This document shows, one piece after another, positions 1 through 6,237 of a stretch of DNA of 7,331 nt. Location of the stretch: NCBI GenBank assembly GCA_903848435.1, contig CAINGG010000182.1:1-7331 (forward strand), read 5' to 3'. Below the pieces are notes generated by a model. That model saw only the letters and a program-made list of their open reading frames with translations, had not been told where the DNA came from and ran no database searches. Numbering within the stretch: the stretch's first letter is position 1; each line of letters opens with the position of its first letter. A program made the position numbers and the translations under genes. The stretch is from an uncultured Actinomycetes bacterium. GTDB taxonomy: Bacteria; Actinomycetota; Actinomycetes; S36-B12.

Positions 1-508
1 CGACGATGTCACCGCGCTGGGTGGGCTCGCCGCAGAAGACAAAGCGCCCTCCCGGCCGAAGGACGCGCAGCACCTCGCGCAGAGCCAGCTCGACGTCGGG
101 GATGTGATGCAGCACGGCATGCCCGATGACGAGGTCGAACTCACCGTCATCAAAAGGCAGCGACTCCGCGTCGGCGACGCGGCCACTGACGTCAAGGCCC
201 AGCGAGGCGCCGTTGCGCACGGCCACCTCGACCATGCCGGGGCTGATATCGGTCACGACCGCGGAAGATGCGAGTCCGGCCTGCATGAGGTTGAGCACGA
301 AGAACCCCGTGCCGGCACCGATCTCCAGTACGCGGCCATAGGGCCATCCGGCGTCGCCCGCTACGTGGACAAACCGATCACGGGCGTAGTCGATGCACCG
401 CTCGTCGTAGGAAATGCTCCACTTCTCGTCGTACGTCGAGGCTTCCCAGTCGTGATAGAGGACGTTGGCGAGCTTCGGATCAGTCCAGGCTTCGGCAATG
501 TCGGTCAT
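1..508 (-). CDS. class I SAM-dependent methyltransferase, N-terminal part (runs off the left edge)
   Basis: This frame is open from an ATG at 508 to the window edge, giving 169 residues with no stop. It has the Rossmann-type methyltransferase motifs in order: motif I VLEIGAGTGF (residues 60-69), which binds S-adenosylmethionine; an acidic residue, D87 in VVTDIS, at the end of strand beta-2, expected to bind the ribose; DAESLPFDDGEFD (113-125); and VLRVLRPGGRF (146-156). Before the fold lies a distinctive stretch, LYHDWEASTYDEKW (17-30), which I recall from a family of uncharacterised actinobacterial methyltransferases. The protein is presumably cytosolic. The acceptor substrate cannot be read from the sequence, and the C-terminal half is missing. 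The start overlaps the stop of the upstream enoyl-CoA hydratase gene by 4 bp (ATGA), and no strong Shine-Dalgarno is seen, so translation is probably coupled. The methyltransferase fold is near certain; the biological role is unknown. Confidence 0.9.
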   Translation of the reverse strand, partial: MTDIAEAWTDPKLANVLYHDWEASTYDEKWSISYDERCIDYARDRFVHVAGDAGWPYGRVLEIGAGTGFFVLNLMQAGLASSAVVTDISPGMVEVAVRNGASLGLDVSGRVADAESLPFDDGEFDLVIGHAVLHHIPDVELALREVLRVLRPGGRFVFCGEPTQRGDIV

Positions 509-1287
509 GGCCCGTTGAACTCCGCCTTGCCCGGACCTTCGTCGAGGAAGGAACGCATGCCTACCTGCTGGTCACGCGTGCCGAAGAGTGCGGAGAAGTG
601 CACGCGCTCGATATCGAGACCGGTGTCGAGGTCGGTCTCCGTACCGCGATCGATAGCGGACTTCGCCGCTCGCATCGCGAACGCCGGCCCGCGCGCGAGT
701 TGCTGCGCCCATTCGAGCGAAGCGGAATAGACGTCGTCGGGCGCGACGACGCGGTCGACCAGGCCGATCGCCAGTGCTTCGTCTGCCGATACGAAGCGGC
801 CGGACATGATGAGTTCCTTGGCCCGCGAGATCCCGACGAGGCGCGGCAGACGCTGCGTGCCCCCGGCCCCGGGAATGATGCCCAGGAGTATCTCGGGCTG
901 TCCGAGCTTGGCGTTGTCGCCCGCCACCCGGAAGTCACAGCACATCGCGAGCTCGCACCCGCCCCCCAGCGCGTAGCCGGTGACCGCCGCGATCGTGGGC
1001 TGCGGGATGCGCGCCACGGCCGTGAATGCCGACTGCAGGCTGGCCGCGCGAGCCAGGGCATCGGTCAGCGACCAGTCGGCCATCTGCTTCACATCGGCGC
1101 CCGCGGCAAAGATCTTCGGACCGCCGTAGACGATGACGGCACGCACGTCGGATCGCTCCGAGACCGCGGCCGACGCCGTGCGGATCTCCTCCTGCACCTC
1201 GACGGACAGGGCATTCATGGGCGGGCGGTCCAGGCGGATGGTGGCCACGGCGTCGGCGACCTCCCACGAGACGAACTCGCCGCCCAC
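505..1287 (-). CDS. enoyl-CoA hydratase/isomerase family protein (crotonase fold)
   Basis: Complete gene, 260 residues, the usual size for a monofunctional enoyl-CoA hydratase. The family hydrates trans-2-enoyl-CoA to 3-hydroxyacyl-CoA, typically in beta-oxidation or amino-acid catabolism. Key features: AAGADVKQM (61-69), whose A64 matches the first oxyanion-hole residue; GYALGGGCELAMCCD (104-118), with oxyanion G109 and catalytic E112; and GQPEILLGIIPGAGGTQRL (129-147), with the second catalytic E132. Both glutamates of rat mitochondrial hydratase (E144/E164) are therefore kept, which favours true hydratase activity over other crotonase reactions. The start is a GTG preceded by a purine-rich AGGAGGGAGG stretch. 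An ATG 5 bases upstream is in another frame. The gene overlaps the following methyltransferase by 4 bp, so the two form an operon. The chain-length preference and pathway are not visible; an EchA-like paralogue is the best description. Confidence 0.95.
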   Translation of the reverse strand: MGGEFVSWEVADAVATIRLDRPPMNALSVEVQEEIRTASAAVSERSDVRAVIVYGGPKIFAAGADVKQMADWSLTDALARAASLQSAFTAVARIPQPTIAAVTGYALGGGCELAMCCDFRVAGDNAKLGQPEILLGIIPGAGGTQRLPRLVGISRAKELIMSGRFVSADEALAIGLVDRVVAPDDVYSASLEWAQQLARGPAFAMRAAKSAIDRGTETDLDTGLDIERVHFSALFGTRDQQVGMRSFLDEGPGKAEFNGP

Positions 1288-1293
1288 GACATG

Positions 1294-1303
1294 CCTCCCT
1301 CCT
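1294..1303 (-). promoter_or_regulatory. ribosome binding site of the enoyl-CoA hydratase gene
   Basis: Read on the minus strand this is AGGAGGGAGG, ending 6 bases before the GTG at 1287. It supports the GTG as the start. It is an unusually long match to the anti-Shine-Dalgarno sequence, suggesting efficient initiation of the first gene, while the second gene (methyltransferase) would rely on coupling. Confidence 0.7.
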
Positions 1304-1377
1304 GCCCGCGCGTATCCCGGGCCGGTCCCAGGAGCCTAGTAGCGTGCAGCGGGGACCAGCAGCCCCCTCGTCACATC

Positions 1378-1384
1378 GGAAGGA
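1378..1384 (+). promoter_or_regulatory. ribosome binding site that decides the glgX start
   Basis: GGAAGGA lies 4 bases before the ATG at 1389. The reading frame continues upstream to a GTG at 1344, but that start has no comparable site and would overlap the candidate -10 hexamer at 1340-1345. The ATG at 1389 is therefore the better start. Confidence 0.65.
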
Positions 1385-1388
1385 CGGC

Positions 1389-3491
1389 ATGGACCACGCG
1401 ATCGACGGCCCCGGGTCATGGGATCCCCTCGGCGTCACCCTCGATGCCACCGGCGCCAACGTGGCGATCTGGGCACCCGGAGCCACCGCCGTCGATCTGT
1501 GCCTGTTCGATGCCGATGGGCACGAGACCCGCATTCGCCTGCCCGAGCAGACCTTCGGGGTCTTCCACGGCCACGTGAGCGCCATCGCCGAAGGCGTCGC
1601 CTACGGCTTCCGCGTCGACGGGCCCTGGGACCCGGCACAAGGCGCCCGCTGGAACCACGCCAAGCTCCTCCAAGATCCCTACGCGCGGGCCATGGACGGC
1701 ACCTTCCGCGTCTCCCCGGCGGTCTTCGGGCATGCCGGATCGGACGATCTCGTGCGCAATGACGAAGACTCCGCGCCCTACGTGCCCCGCTCCATCGCCG
1801 TCGGATCGGCATTCGACTGGTACGGCGACCAGCCGCTCGGCATCCCGTGGAACGACACGATCATCTATGAGACGCACGTCAAGGGCATCACGATGCGTCA
1901 TCCCGACGTCCCCGAGCAATTGCGCGGCACCTACGCCGGCCTGGCTCACCCAGCGGTCATCGAGCACCTCACTGGGCTCGGCGTCACAGCCGTCGAACTC
2001 ATGCCGATTCACCACTTCGTCGACGAGATCCACCTTCTCGACATCGGGCTGACCAACTACTGGGGCTACAACACGCTCGGCTACTTCGCTCCGCATGCCG
2101 CCTACAGTTCCGCCGGAGGCAACGGCGGGCAGGTGCGCGAGTTCAAGGAGATGGTGCGCACCCTCCACCAGGCCGGCCTGGAGGTCATCCTCGACGTCGT
2201 CTACAACCACACGGCCGAGGGCAATGAGCTGGGCCCCACGCTTTCTTTCCGGGGCATCTGCAACCCGGGCTACTACCGGCTCAGCGATGGTCGCCACTAC
2301 ACCGACTACACCGGCTGCGGGAACACCCTCGATGTCGCCAACCCGCACGTCCTCCAGATGGTCATGGACTCACTGCGCTACTGGGTGCAGGAGATGCACG
2401 TCGATGGATTCCGCTTCGACCTCGCGGCAGCACTCGCCCGCTCGTTCCACGACGTCGACATGCTGGGCACCTTCGTCTCGACCATCCAGCAGGACCCGAT
2501 CCTGCGCCGCGCCAAGCTCATCGCGGAGCCCTGGGACGTCGGGCCGGGCGGCTATCAGGTGGGCGAGTTCCCTGCCCTCTGGACGGAGTGGAACGGCAAG
2601 TACCGCGATTGCCTGCGTGACTTCTGGCGCGGGGCCACGGGCGTCGGCGAGCTCGGCTGGCGCCTGTCGGGCTCGGCCGATCTCTATGCGGGAGACGGAC
2701 GGCGCCCCTACGCGTCCATCAACTTCATTACCGCGCACGACGGCTTCCCTATGCGCGACCTGTCGACCTACGAGCACAAGCACAACGAGGCCAACCTCGA
2801 GGACAACCGCGACGGCACCGACGACAACCGCTCGGCCAATTACGGTCACGAGGGGGCGACGGACGACCCCGGGATCAATGCCATCCGCCGTCGGCAGATC
2901 CGCAACATGATGACCACCCTGCTGCTTGCCACCGGCGTGCCCATGATGCTCGGCGGCGACGAGTTCGGACGCACGCAGGGAGGCAATAACAATGCGTATT
3001 GCCAGGACAACGAGATCTCGTGGTACGACTGGCAGATCGAGCCCTGGCAGCAGCAGATCCTCGACGTGACACGGCAGCTCGTGAGGCTGCGCCGTGACCA
3101 TCGCGTGTTCCGCCAGCGCTTCTTCTTCGACGGGCGCCCCGTGCGCGAGGGAGGGGCCCCCGACCTCGCATGGCTCGGGCCCGATGGCCAGCCCCTCACC
3201 GACGAGGAGTGGAACGCCGGCTGGACAAAGACGCTCGGGATGTACCTGTCCGGCGACCTGCATCCGGTACCGGGCGAGCCCGCCCCCACCCCCGACGATT
3301 CCTTCCTGCTCTTGCTGCATGCCTCCGACGACGACTTCGACTTCACGCTTCCGGGGCAGCCGTTCGGATCGACCTACGCCGTGGTCATCGACACCGCCGA
3401 TGACGGCGAGACGGCTGAGCGCGCTTACGCGGCTGGCGACGCCGTGCGGCTGACACCGCGGTCAAGCGTGCTCTTGCGCGTCATGGCCTAG
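1389..3491 (+). CDS. glgX: glycogen debranching enzyme GlgX (GH13 isoamylase type)
   Basis: Complete gene of 700 residues, close to the usual length for actinobacterial GlgX/TreX. It hydrolyses alpha-1,6 branch points in glycogen, mainly the short stubs left by phosphorylase, releasing malto-oligosaccharides in the cytosol. An N-terminal CBM48-like domain covers about residues 11-100. The GH13 barrel follows, with region I DVVYNHT (269-275), region II GFRFDLA (340-346) with nucleophile D344, region III LIAEPWD (377-383) with acid/base E380, and region IV ITAHDG (447-452) with transition-state stabiliser D451. NNAYCQDNEISWYDW (534-548) is typical of GlgX. A C-terminal beta domain begins near residue 630. 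The chosen ATG has a good Shine-Dalgarno site; a GTG 15 codons upstream is less likely. The gene converges on glgP and ends in a stop codon overlapping glgP's. All catalytic residues are present, so it should be active. A role in a TreXYZ trehalose route is possible but not shown here. Confidence 0.96.
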   Translation: MDHAIDGPGSWDPLGVTLDATGANVAIWAPGATAVDLCLFDADGHETRIRLPEQTFGVFHGHVSAIAEGVAYGFRVDGPWDPAQGARWNHAKLLQDPYARAMDGTFRVSPAVFGHAGSDDLVRNDEDSAPYVPRSIAVGSAFDWYGDQPLGIPWNDTIIYETHVKGITMRHPDVPEQLRGTYAGLAHPAVIEHLTGLGVTAVELMPIHHFVDEIHLLDIGLTNYWGYNTLGYFAPHAAYSSAGGNGGQVREFKEMVRTLHQAGLEVILDVVYNHTAEGNELGPTLSFRGICNPGYYRLSDGRHYTDYTGCGNTLDVANPHVLQMVMDSLRYWVQEMHVDGFRFDLAAALARSFHDVDMLGTFVSTIQQDPILRRAKLIAEPWDVGPGGYQVGEFPALWTEWNGKYRDCLRDFWRGATGVGELGWRLSGSADLYAGDGRRPYASINFITAHDGFPMRDLSTYEHKHNEANLEDNRDGTDDNRSANYGHEGATDDPGINAIRRRQIRNMMTTLLLATGVPMMLGGDEFGRTQGGNNNAYCQDNEISWYDWQIEPWQQQILDVTRQLVRLRRDHRVFRQRFFFDGRPVREGGAPDLAWLGPDGQPLTDEEWNAGWTKTLGMYLSGDLHPVPGEPAPTPDDSFLLLLHASDDDFDFTLPGQPFGSTYAVVIDTADDGETAERAYAAGDAVRLTPRSSVLLRVMA
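3488..3491. other. shared CTAG palindrome holding both stop codons of glgX and glgP
   Basis: The plus-strand TAG of glgX is at 3489-3491 and the minus-strand TAG of glgP is at 3490-3488. The two coding regions therefore overlap by exactly 4 bp, with no intergenic DNA. No terminator can sit between the genes; any 3' end for either transcript must lie inside the other coding sequence. Confidence 0.9.
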
Positions 3492-6091
3492 CGCAGATCG
3501 CCCTCGGCCAAGCCCGCGGTTGGGACGGGCGCCGCAAGCAGGCCCATCTCGACCGGTGACACGAGGCCCTCGTGGTGGGGCAGGACCCGAACGGTGTAGC
3601 CGAACGGCCCCGTGCGATCGAGGGTCAGGTCGCCTTCGTAGAGCCAGCGCCCGCCCTCGAACCCCTCGACGGGCTTGAGGTCGTCGATGTGCGGATGCGC
3701 GATGCGGTCCTGCCCATCCACGCGGCCCGATACGACCTGCACGACGACGTCATCGGGCCCCAGCTCGCCCAGGCGCAGGTGCGCACGCAGATGAAGGGGC
3801 GCGCCGAGCGACGGCGCGTCTCCGACACCCGACGCTTCCACGTGCTCCACGGCTACCTGGGGCCAGGCCTGGCGCACGTGCTGCTTCCAGCGCGCCAGGT
3901 CGCGGCCCAGCCGGTAGTCATCCGCGCTCGCGGCGCGCGCACCGATCGCCGCCGGCAGGTAGAGGCGCTCGACGTAGTCGCTGACCATGCGACTGGCCAG
4001 CACCTTCGGGCCGAGCGTCTGCAAGGTGTGGCGCACGCGATCGATCCAGTGGTGCGGCAGGCCGTCGGGGCCTCGGTCGTAGAAGGTCGGCGCTACCTCG
4101 CGTTCGATGAGGTCGTACAGCGCCGCTGCCTCGAGATCATCGCGGCGCTCCGCGTCGTCGACGCCGTCAGCCGTGGGTATCGCCCACCCGTTGCGCCCGT
4201 CGAACCACTCATCCCACCAGCCGTCGAGGATCGAGAGGTTGAGGGCGCCGTTGAGCGCGGCCTTCATACCCGATGTGCCGCTGGCCTCCAGCGGGCGAAT
4301 GGGGTTGTTGAGCCAGACGTCGCAACCGGGGTAGAGCACGCGCGCCATCGCGATGTCGTAGTCCGGCAGGAAGACGATGCGGTGGCGGATCTGGGGATCG
4401 TCGGCGAATCGCACGAGCTCCTGGATCAAGCGCTTGCCGCCGTCATCAGCCGGGTGCGCCTTGCCGGCAACGACGATCTGGATGGGGTGGTCGGGGTCGA
4501 GCAGCAGCTCCCGCAACCGCTCCGGATCGCGGAGCATAAGCGTCAGTCGCTTGTAGGAGGGCACCCTGCGGGCAAACCCAATCGTGAGGATGTCCGGATC
4601 CAGCACGTCGTCGATCCAGCCGAGCTCGGCGTCGGTGGCACCGCGCGCGATCCAGGAAGCGCGCAACCGCTCGCGGGCGTTGTCGACCAGGTGCTGGCGA
4701 AGCACGCGCTTGACCGGCCAGATGACGTCGTCGGGGATACCGCCGATCGCCTCCCATCCGGCGGCCTCTTCTGCGAGCCCAGGCCCGATTTCGCGCAGGG
4801 CGATCTCGAGGACCTCGGGCGCGACCCAGGTGGGGGCATGGACGCCATTGGTGATCGAAGTGATGAGCACCTCATCGGGATCGAATCCCGGGAACAGGAA
4901 GCTGAACATCCCTCGACTGACCTGTCCGTGCAGCAGGCTCACGCCGTTGGCCCGCTGCGACAGGCGCAGGCCCATGACCGCCATGTTGAAGAACAGGGGG
5001 TCGCCGCCCTCGTGATCCTCGGCGCCAAGCTCAAGGATCTGCTCGATAGGAACGGCGGGATCGGCGTTGTCACCGCCGAAGAAGGCCTCGATGAGCTCGC
5101 GCGGGAATCGGTCAATGCCTGCGGGGACCGGCGTGTGCGTCGTGAAGACCGTGCCGGCGCGCACGATCTCGAGCGCCTCGGCCACGGCAACGCCCTGGGA
5201 GGAGACGAGTTCGCGAATGCGCTCGAGACCGAGGAATCCCGCGTGACCCTCATTGGAGTGGAAGACCTCCGGCTCGGGCGTGCCGGTGATACGACAGTAC
5301 GCGCGGATGGCGCGCACGCCGCCGATGCCCAGAAGGACCTCCTGCAGGAGACGATGGTCGGTGCCCCCGCCGTAGAGCCGGTCGGTGACGTCCCGATCGA
5401 TCGGGTCGTTGTCCTCGACATCGGAGTCCAGCAGCAGCAGCGGCACCCGACCCACACGCGCCACCCACACGCGAGCGTGCAGCGTGCGGCCGCCCGGCAT
5501 GCCGATGGTCACCATCGCGGGAGCGCCGGAGTCCTCGCGCAGCAAGGTGACCGGCATCTCGTCGGGATCCACGATCGGATAGCTCTCCTGCTGCCACCCG
5601 TCGCGTGAGAGCCACTGGCGGAAGTACCCCGACCGATAGAAGAGCCCGACCCCGATGATCGGCACGCCGAGATCAGAGGCCGCCTTGAGGTGATCGCCGG
5701 CCAGGATCCCGAGTCCGCCGGAGTACTGCGGCAGCGCCGCGGCGATGCCGTATTCGGGCGAGAAGTAGGCGATGGACCGGGGCGCGTCAGGACCCAGGGA
5801 CTGGTACCACGCATCGCGATAGAGGTAGTCGCGCAGATCGTCGCGCGCCTGGTGCACCCAGGCGACGTAGCCTTCGTCGCGCGCCAGTTCCTGGAGACGC
5901 TCCGAGGACACCTCGCCGAGCATGCGCAGCGGATCATCGCCCAGGGCATGCCACATCTGCGGATCGAGCGCAGCGAAGACCTTGCGAGTCGGCTCGTGCC
6001 AGGACCAGCGCAGGTTGAGGGCGAGCTCGGACAGCGGCTCGAGCGGCGCCGGCAGCACCGTGCGCACCGTGAATCGGCGGATCGCTCTCAC
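3488..6091 (-). CDS. glgP: alpha-glucan phosphorylase GlgP (GT35, DUF3417 type)
   Basis: PLP-dependent enzyme that phosphorolyses non-reducing alpha-1,4 ends of glycogen to glucose-1-phosphate in the cytosol. With the GTG at 6091 it has 867 residues, near the M. tuberculosis GlgP length. An N-terminal DUF3417 region (about 10-115) is followed by YSGGLGILAGDH (123-134), HSNEGH (278-283), THTPVPAG (318-325), GFARRVPSYKR (505-515), and DVWLNNPIRPLEASGTSGMK (591-610), whose K610 should carry the PLP cofactor. A C-terminal beta-rich tail (about 745-867) matches the actinobacterial form rather than the E. coli GlgP/MalP form. A GTG at 6100 in the same frame would add three residues. I prefer 6091 because VRAIRRFTVR then aligns with the MKALRRFTVR start I recall for Rv1328, and because the 6100 codon lies inside a candidate -10 hexamer. 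No Shine-Dalgarno is visible for either, so initiation may be leaderless. Start choice is uncertain; function is not. Confidence 0.95.
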   Translation of the reverse strand: MRAIRRFTVRTVLPAPLEPLSELALNLRWSWHEPTRKVFAALDPQMWHALGDDPLRMLGEVSSERLQELARDEGYVAWVHQARDDLRDYLYRDAWYQSLGPDAPRSIAYFSPEYGIAAALPQYSGGLGILAGDHLKAASDLGVPIIGVGLFYRSGYFRQWLSRDGWQQESYPIVDPDEMPVTLLREDSGAPAMVTIGMPGGRTLHARVWVARVGRVPLLLLDSDVEDNDPIDRDVTDRLYGGGTDHRLLQEVLLGIGGVRAIRAYCRITGTPEPEVFHSNEGHAGFLGLERIRELVSSQGVAVAEALEIVRAGTVFTTHTPVPAGIDRFPRELIEAFFGGDNADPAVPIEQILELGAEDHEGGDPLFFNMAVMGLRLSQRANGVSLLHGQVSRGMFSFLFPGFDPDEVLITSITNGVHAPTWVAPEVLEIALREIGPGLAEEAAGWEAIGGIPDDVIWPVKRVLRQHLVDNARERLRASWIARGATDAELGWIDDVLDPDILTIGFARRVPSYKRLTLMLRDPERLRELLLDPDHPIQIVVAGKAHPADDGGKRLIQELVRFADDPQIRHRIVFLPDYDIAMARVLYPGCDVWLNNPIRPLEASGTSGMKAALNGALNLSILDGWWDEWFDGRNGWAIPTADGVDDAERRDDLEAAALYDLIEREVAPTFYDRGPDGLPHHWIDRVRHTLQTLGPKVLASRMVSDYVERLYLPAAIGARAASADDYRLGRDLARWKQHVRQAWPQVAVEHVEASGVGDAPSLGAPLHLRAHLRLGELGPDDVVVQVVSGRVDGQDRIAHPHIDDLKPVEGFEGGRWLYEGDLTLDRTGPFGYTVRVLPHHEGLVSPVEMGLLAAPVPTAGLAEGDLR

Positions 6092-6098
6092 ATCGGTC

Positions 6099-6104
6099 AC
6101 GCTA
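6099..6104 (-). promoter_or_regulatory. candidate -10 element of glgP, suggesting a leaderless start
   Basis: TAGCGT on the minus strand fits the actinobacterial TANNNT pattern and ends 7 bases before the GTG at 6091. Transcription starting at the usual distance would begin at that GTG. No clear -35 is seen; the position where it would lie is occupied by a 10-bp palindrome at 6117-6126. This is pattern matching only. Confidence 0.4.
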
Positions 6105-6116
6105 GCGGGTGTCGCA

Positions 6117-6126
6117 CGATCGATCG
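6117..6126. repeat. 10-bp perfect palindrome CGATCGATCG
   Basis: The sequence is its own reverse complement. It covers roughly the -35 position of the candidate glgP promoter, so it could be an operator half, but short GATC-rich palindromes are common by chance in such GC-rich DNA. Function is not known. Confidence 0.35.
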
Positions 6127-6139
6127 CGGCGCCCCGCGA
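6124..6139. repeat. GC-rich inverted repeat (6-bp arms, 4-base loop)
   Basis: TCGCGG (6124-6129) and CCGCGA (6134-6139) are perfect reverse complements around a 4-base loop, able to form a compact hairpin. No T-tract follows on either strand, so it does not look like an intrinsic terminator. It lies between the candidate glgP and glgE promoters and could be a protein site or simply chance. Confidence 0.35.
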
Positions 6140-6166
6140 CTTGCAGTCCGCCAGAAACTCGGCCGT

Positions 6167-6193
6167 TCATTTCAGTGCCCTTGCGGTCATTTC
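6167..6193 (+). repeat. two direct copies of TCATTTC with 20-bp period
   Basis: TCATTTC occurs at 6167-6173 and 6187-6193. The extended pattern G-N-TCATTTC-N-G is shared by both copies. The 20-bp spacing is about two helical turns, which would place both on the same face of the DNA, as expected for a regulator binding cooperatively. The copies are A/T-rich against a GC-rich background. The second copy also sits in a small palindrome, GTCA-TTTC-TGAC (6186-6197). No regulator is known from this window. Confidence 0.4.
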
Positions 6194-6205
6194 TGACGGG
6201 TGTTC

Positions 6206-6219
6206 CTACCCATCGGTAG
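6206..6219 (+). repeat. inverted repeat CTACC-CATC-GGTAG upstream of glgE
   Basis: A perfect 5-bp inverted repeat with a 4-base spacer lies just upstream of, and partly over the -35 position of, the candidate glgE -10 element. TACC/GGTA dyads are a common style of TetR-type operator in actinobacteria, so an operator is plausible. No regulator gene is visible in the window. Confidence 0.35.
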
Positions 6220-6225
6220 CGCCAG

Positions 6226-6231
6226 TACCCT
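6226..6231 (+). promoter_or_regulatory. candidate -10 element of glgE, suggesting a leaderless start
   Basis: TACCCT fits TANNNT and ends 6 bases before the glgE ATG at 6238, so a transcript starting at the normal distance would begin at the ATG itself. There is no purine-rich Shine-Dalgarno between the hexamer and the ATG, which agrees with leaderless initiation. The -35 position has no good match. Confidence 0.4.
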
Positions 6232-6237
6232 GGCAAC

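Larger units (their letters stand above)
1288..1388. promoter_or_regulatory. divergent intergenic region between the enoyl-CoA hydratase gene and glgX
   Basis: This 101-bp gap separates two divergent genes, so it must hold a promoter for each. Back-to-back hexamers fitting the actinobacterial TANNNT -10 pattern lie at its centre. TAGCGT at 1340-1345 on the plus strand would serve glgX. TAGGCT at 1338-1333 on the minus strand would serve the hydratase operon. Neither has a convincing TTGAC-like -35 element at 16-19 bp. The placement is inferred from the pattern and the gene arrangement only. Confidence 0.35.

Noticed and set aside
104..730. A 208-residue plus-strand frame opposite the methyltransferase and the end of the hydratase
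   Set aside because: The opposite strand contains complete methyltransferase and crotonase motifs; this frame has none and is a mirror artefact.
598..1578. A 326-residue plus-strand open frame spanning the hydratase gene, the intergenic gap and the start of glgX
   Set aside because: It runs antisense to the hydratase and out of frame with glgX, has arginine-rich low-complexity composition, and would cover the divergent promoters. It is a shadow frame.
1416..3320. Two minus-strand open frames of about 310 residues (1416-2348 and 2370-3320) opposite glgX
   Set aside because: Both are mirror frames of glgX, valine- and glycine-rich, without domain motifs. They would need a gene layout that conflicts with the strongly supported glgX.
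3512..3530. Hairpin GCCCG/CGGGC just inside the glgP 3' end, considered as a terminator for glgX
   Set aside because: The stem is only 5 bp with a 9-base loop, there is no T-tract, and it lies in coding sequence. It is not enough to call a terminator.
5428..5440. Run of CAG trinucleotides
   Set aside because: On the coding strand it simply encodes the leucine run in the conserved VPLLLLDSD segment of GlgP; it is not a microsatellite of note.
3572..5608. A 678-residue plus-strand open frame antisense to most of glgP
   Set aside because: It is exactly opposite a clearly conserved gene and has the Arg/Val/Asp/Gly-rich composition expected of the mirror frame of GC-rich coding DNA. It shows no recognisable domain and no ribosome binding site of note. 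Long antisense frames are routine in such genomes.
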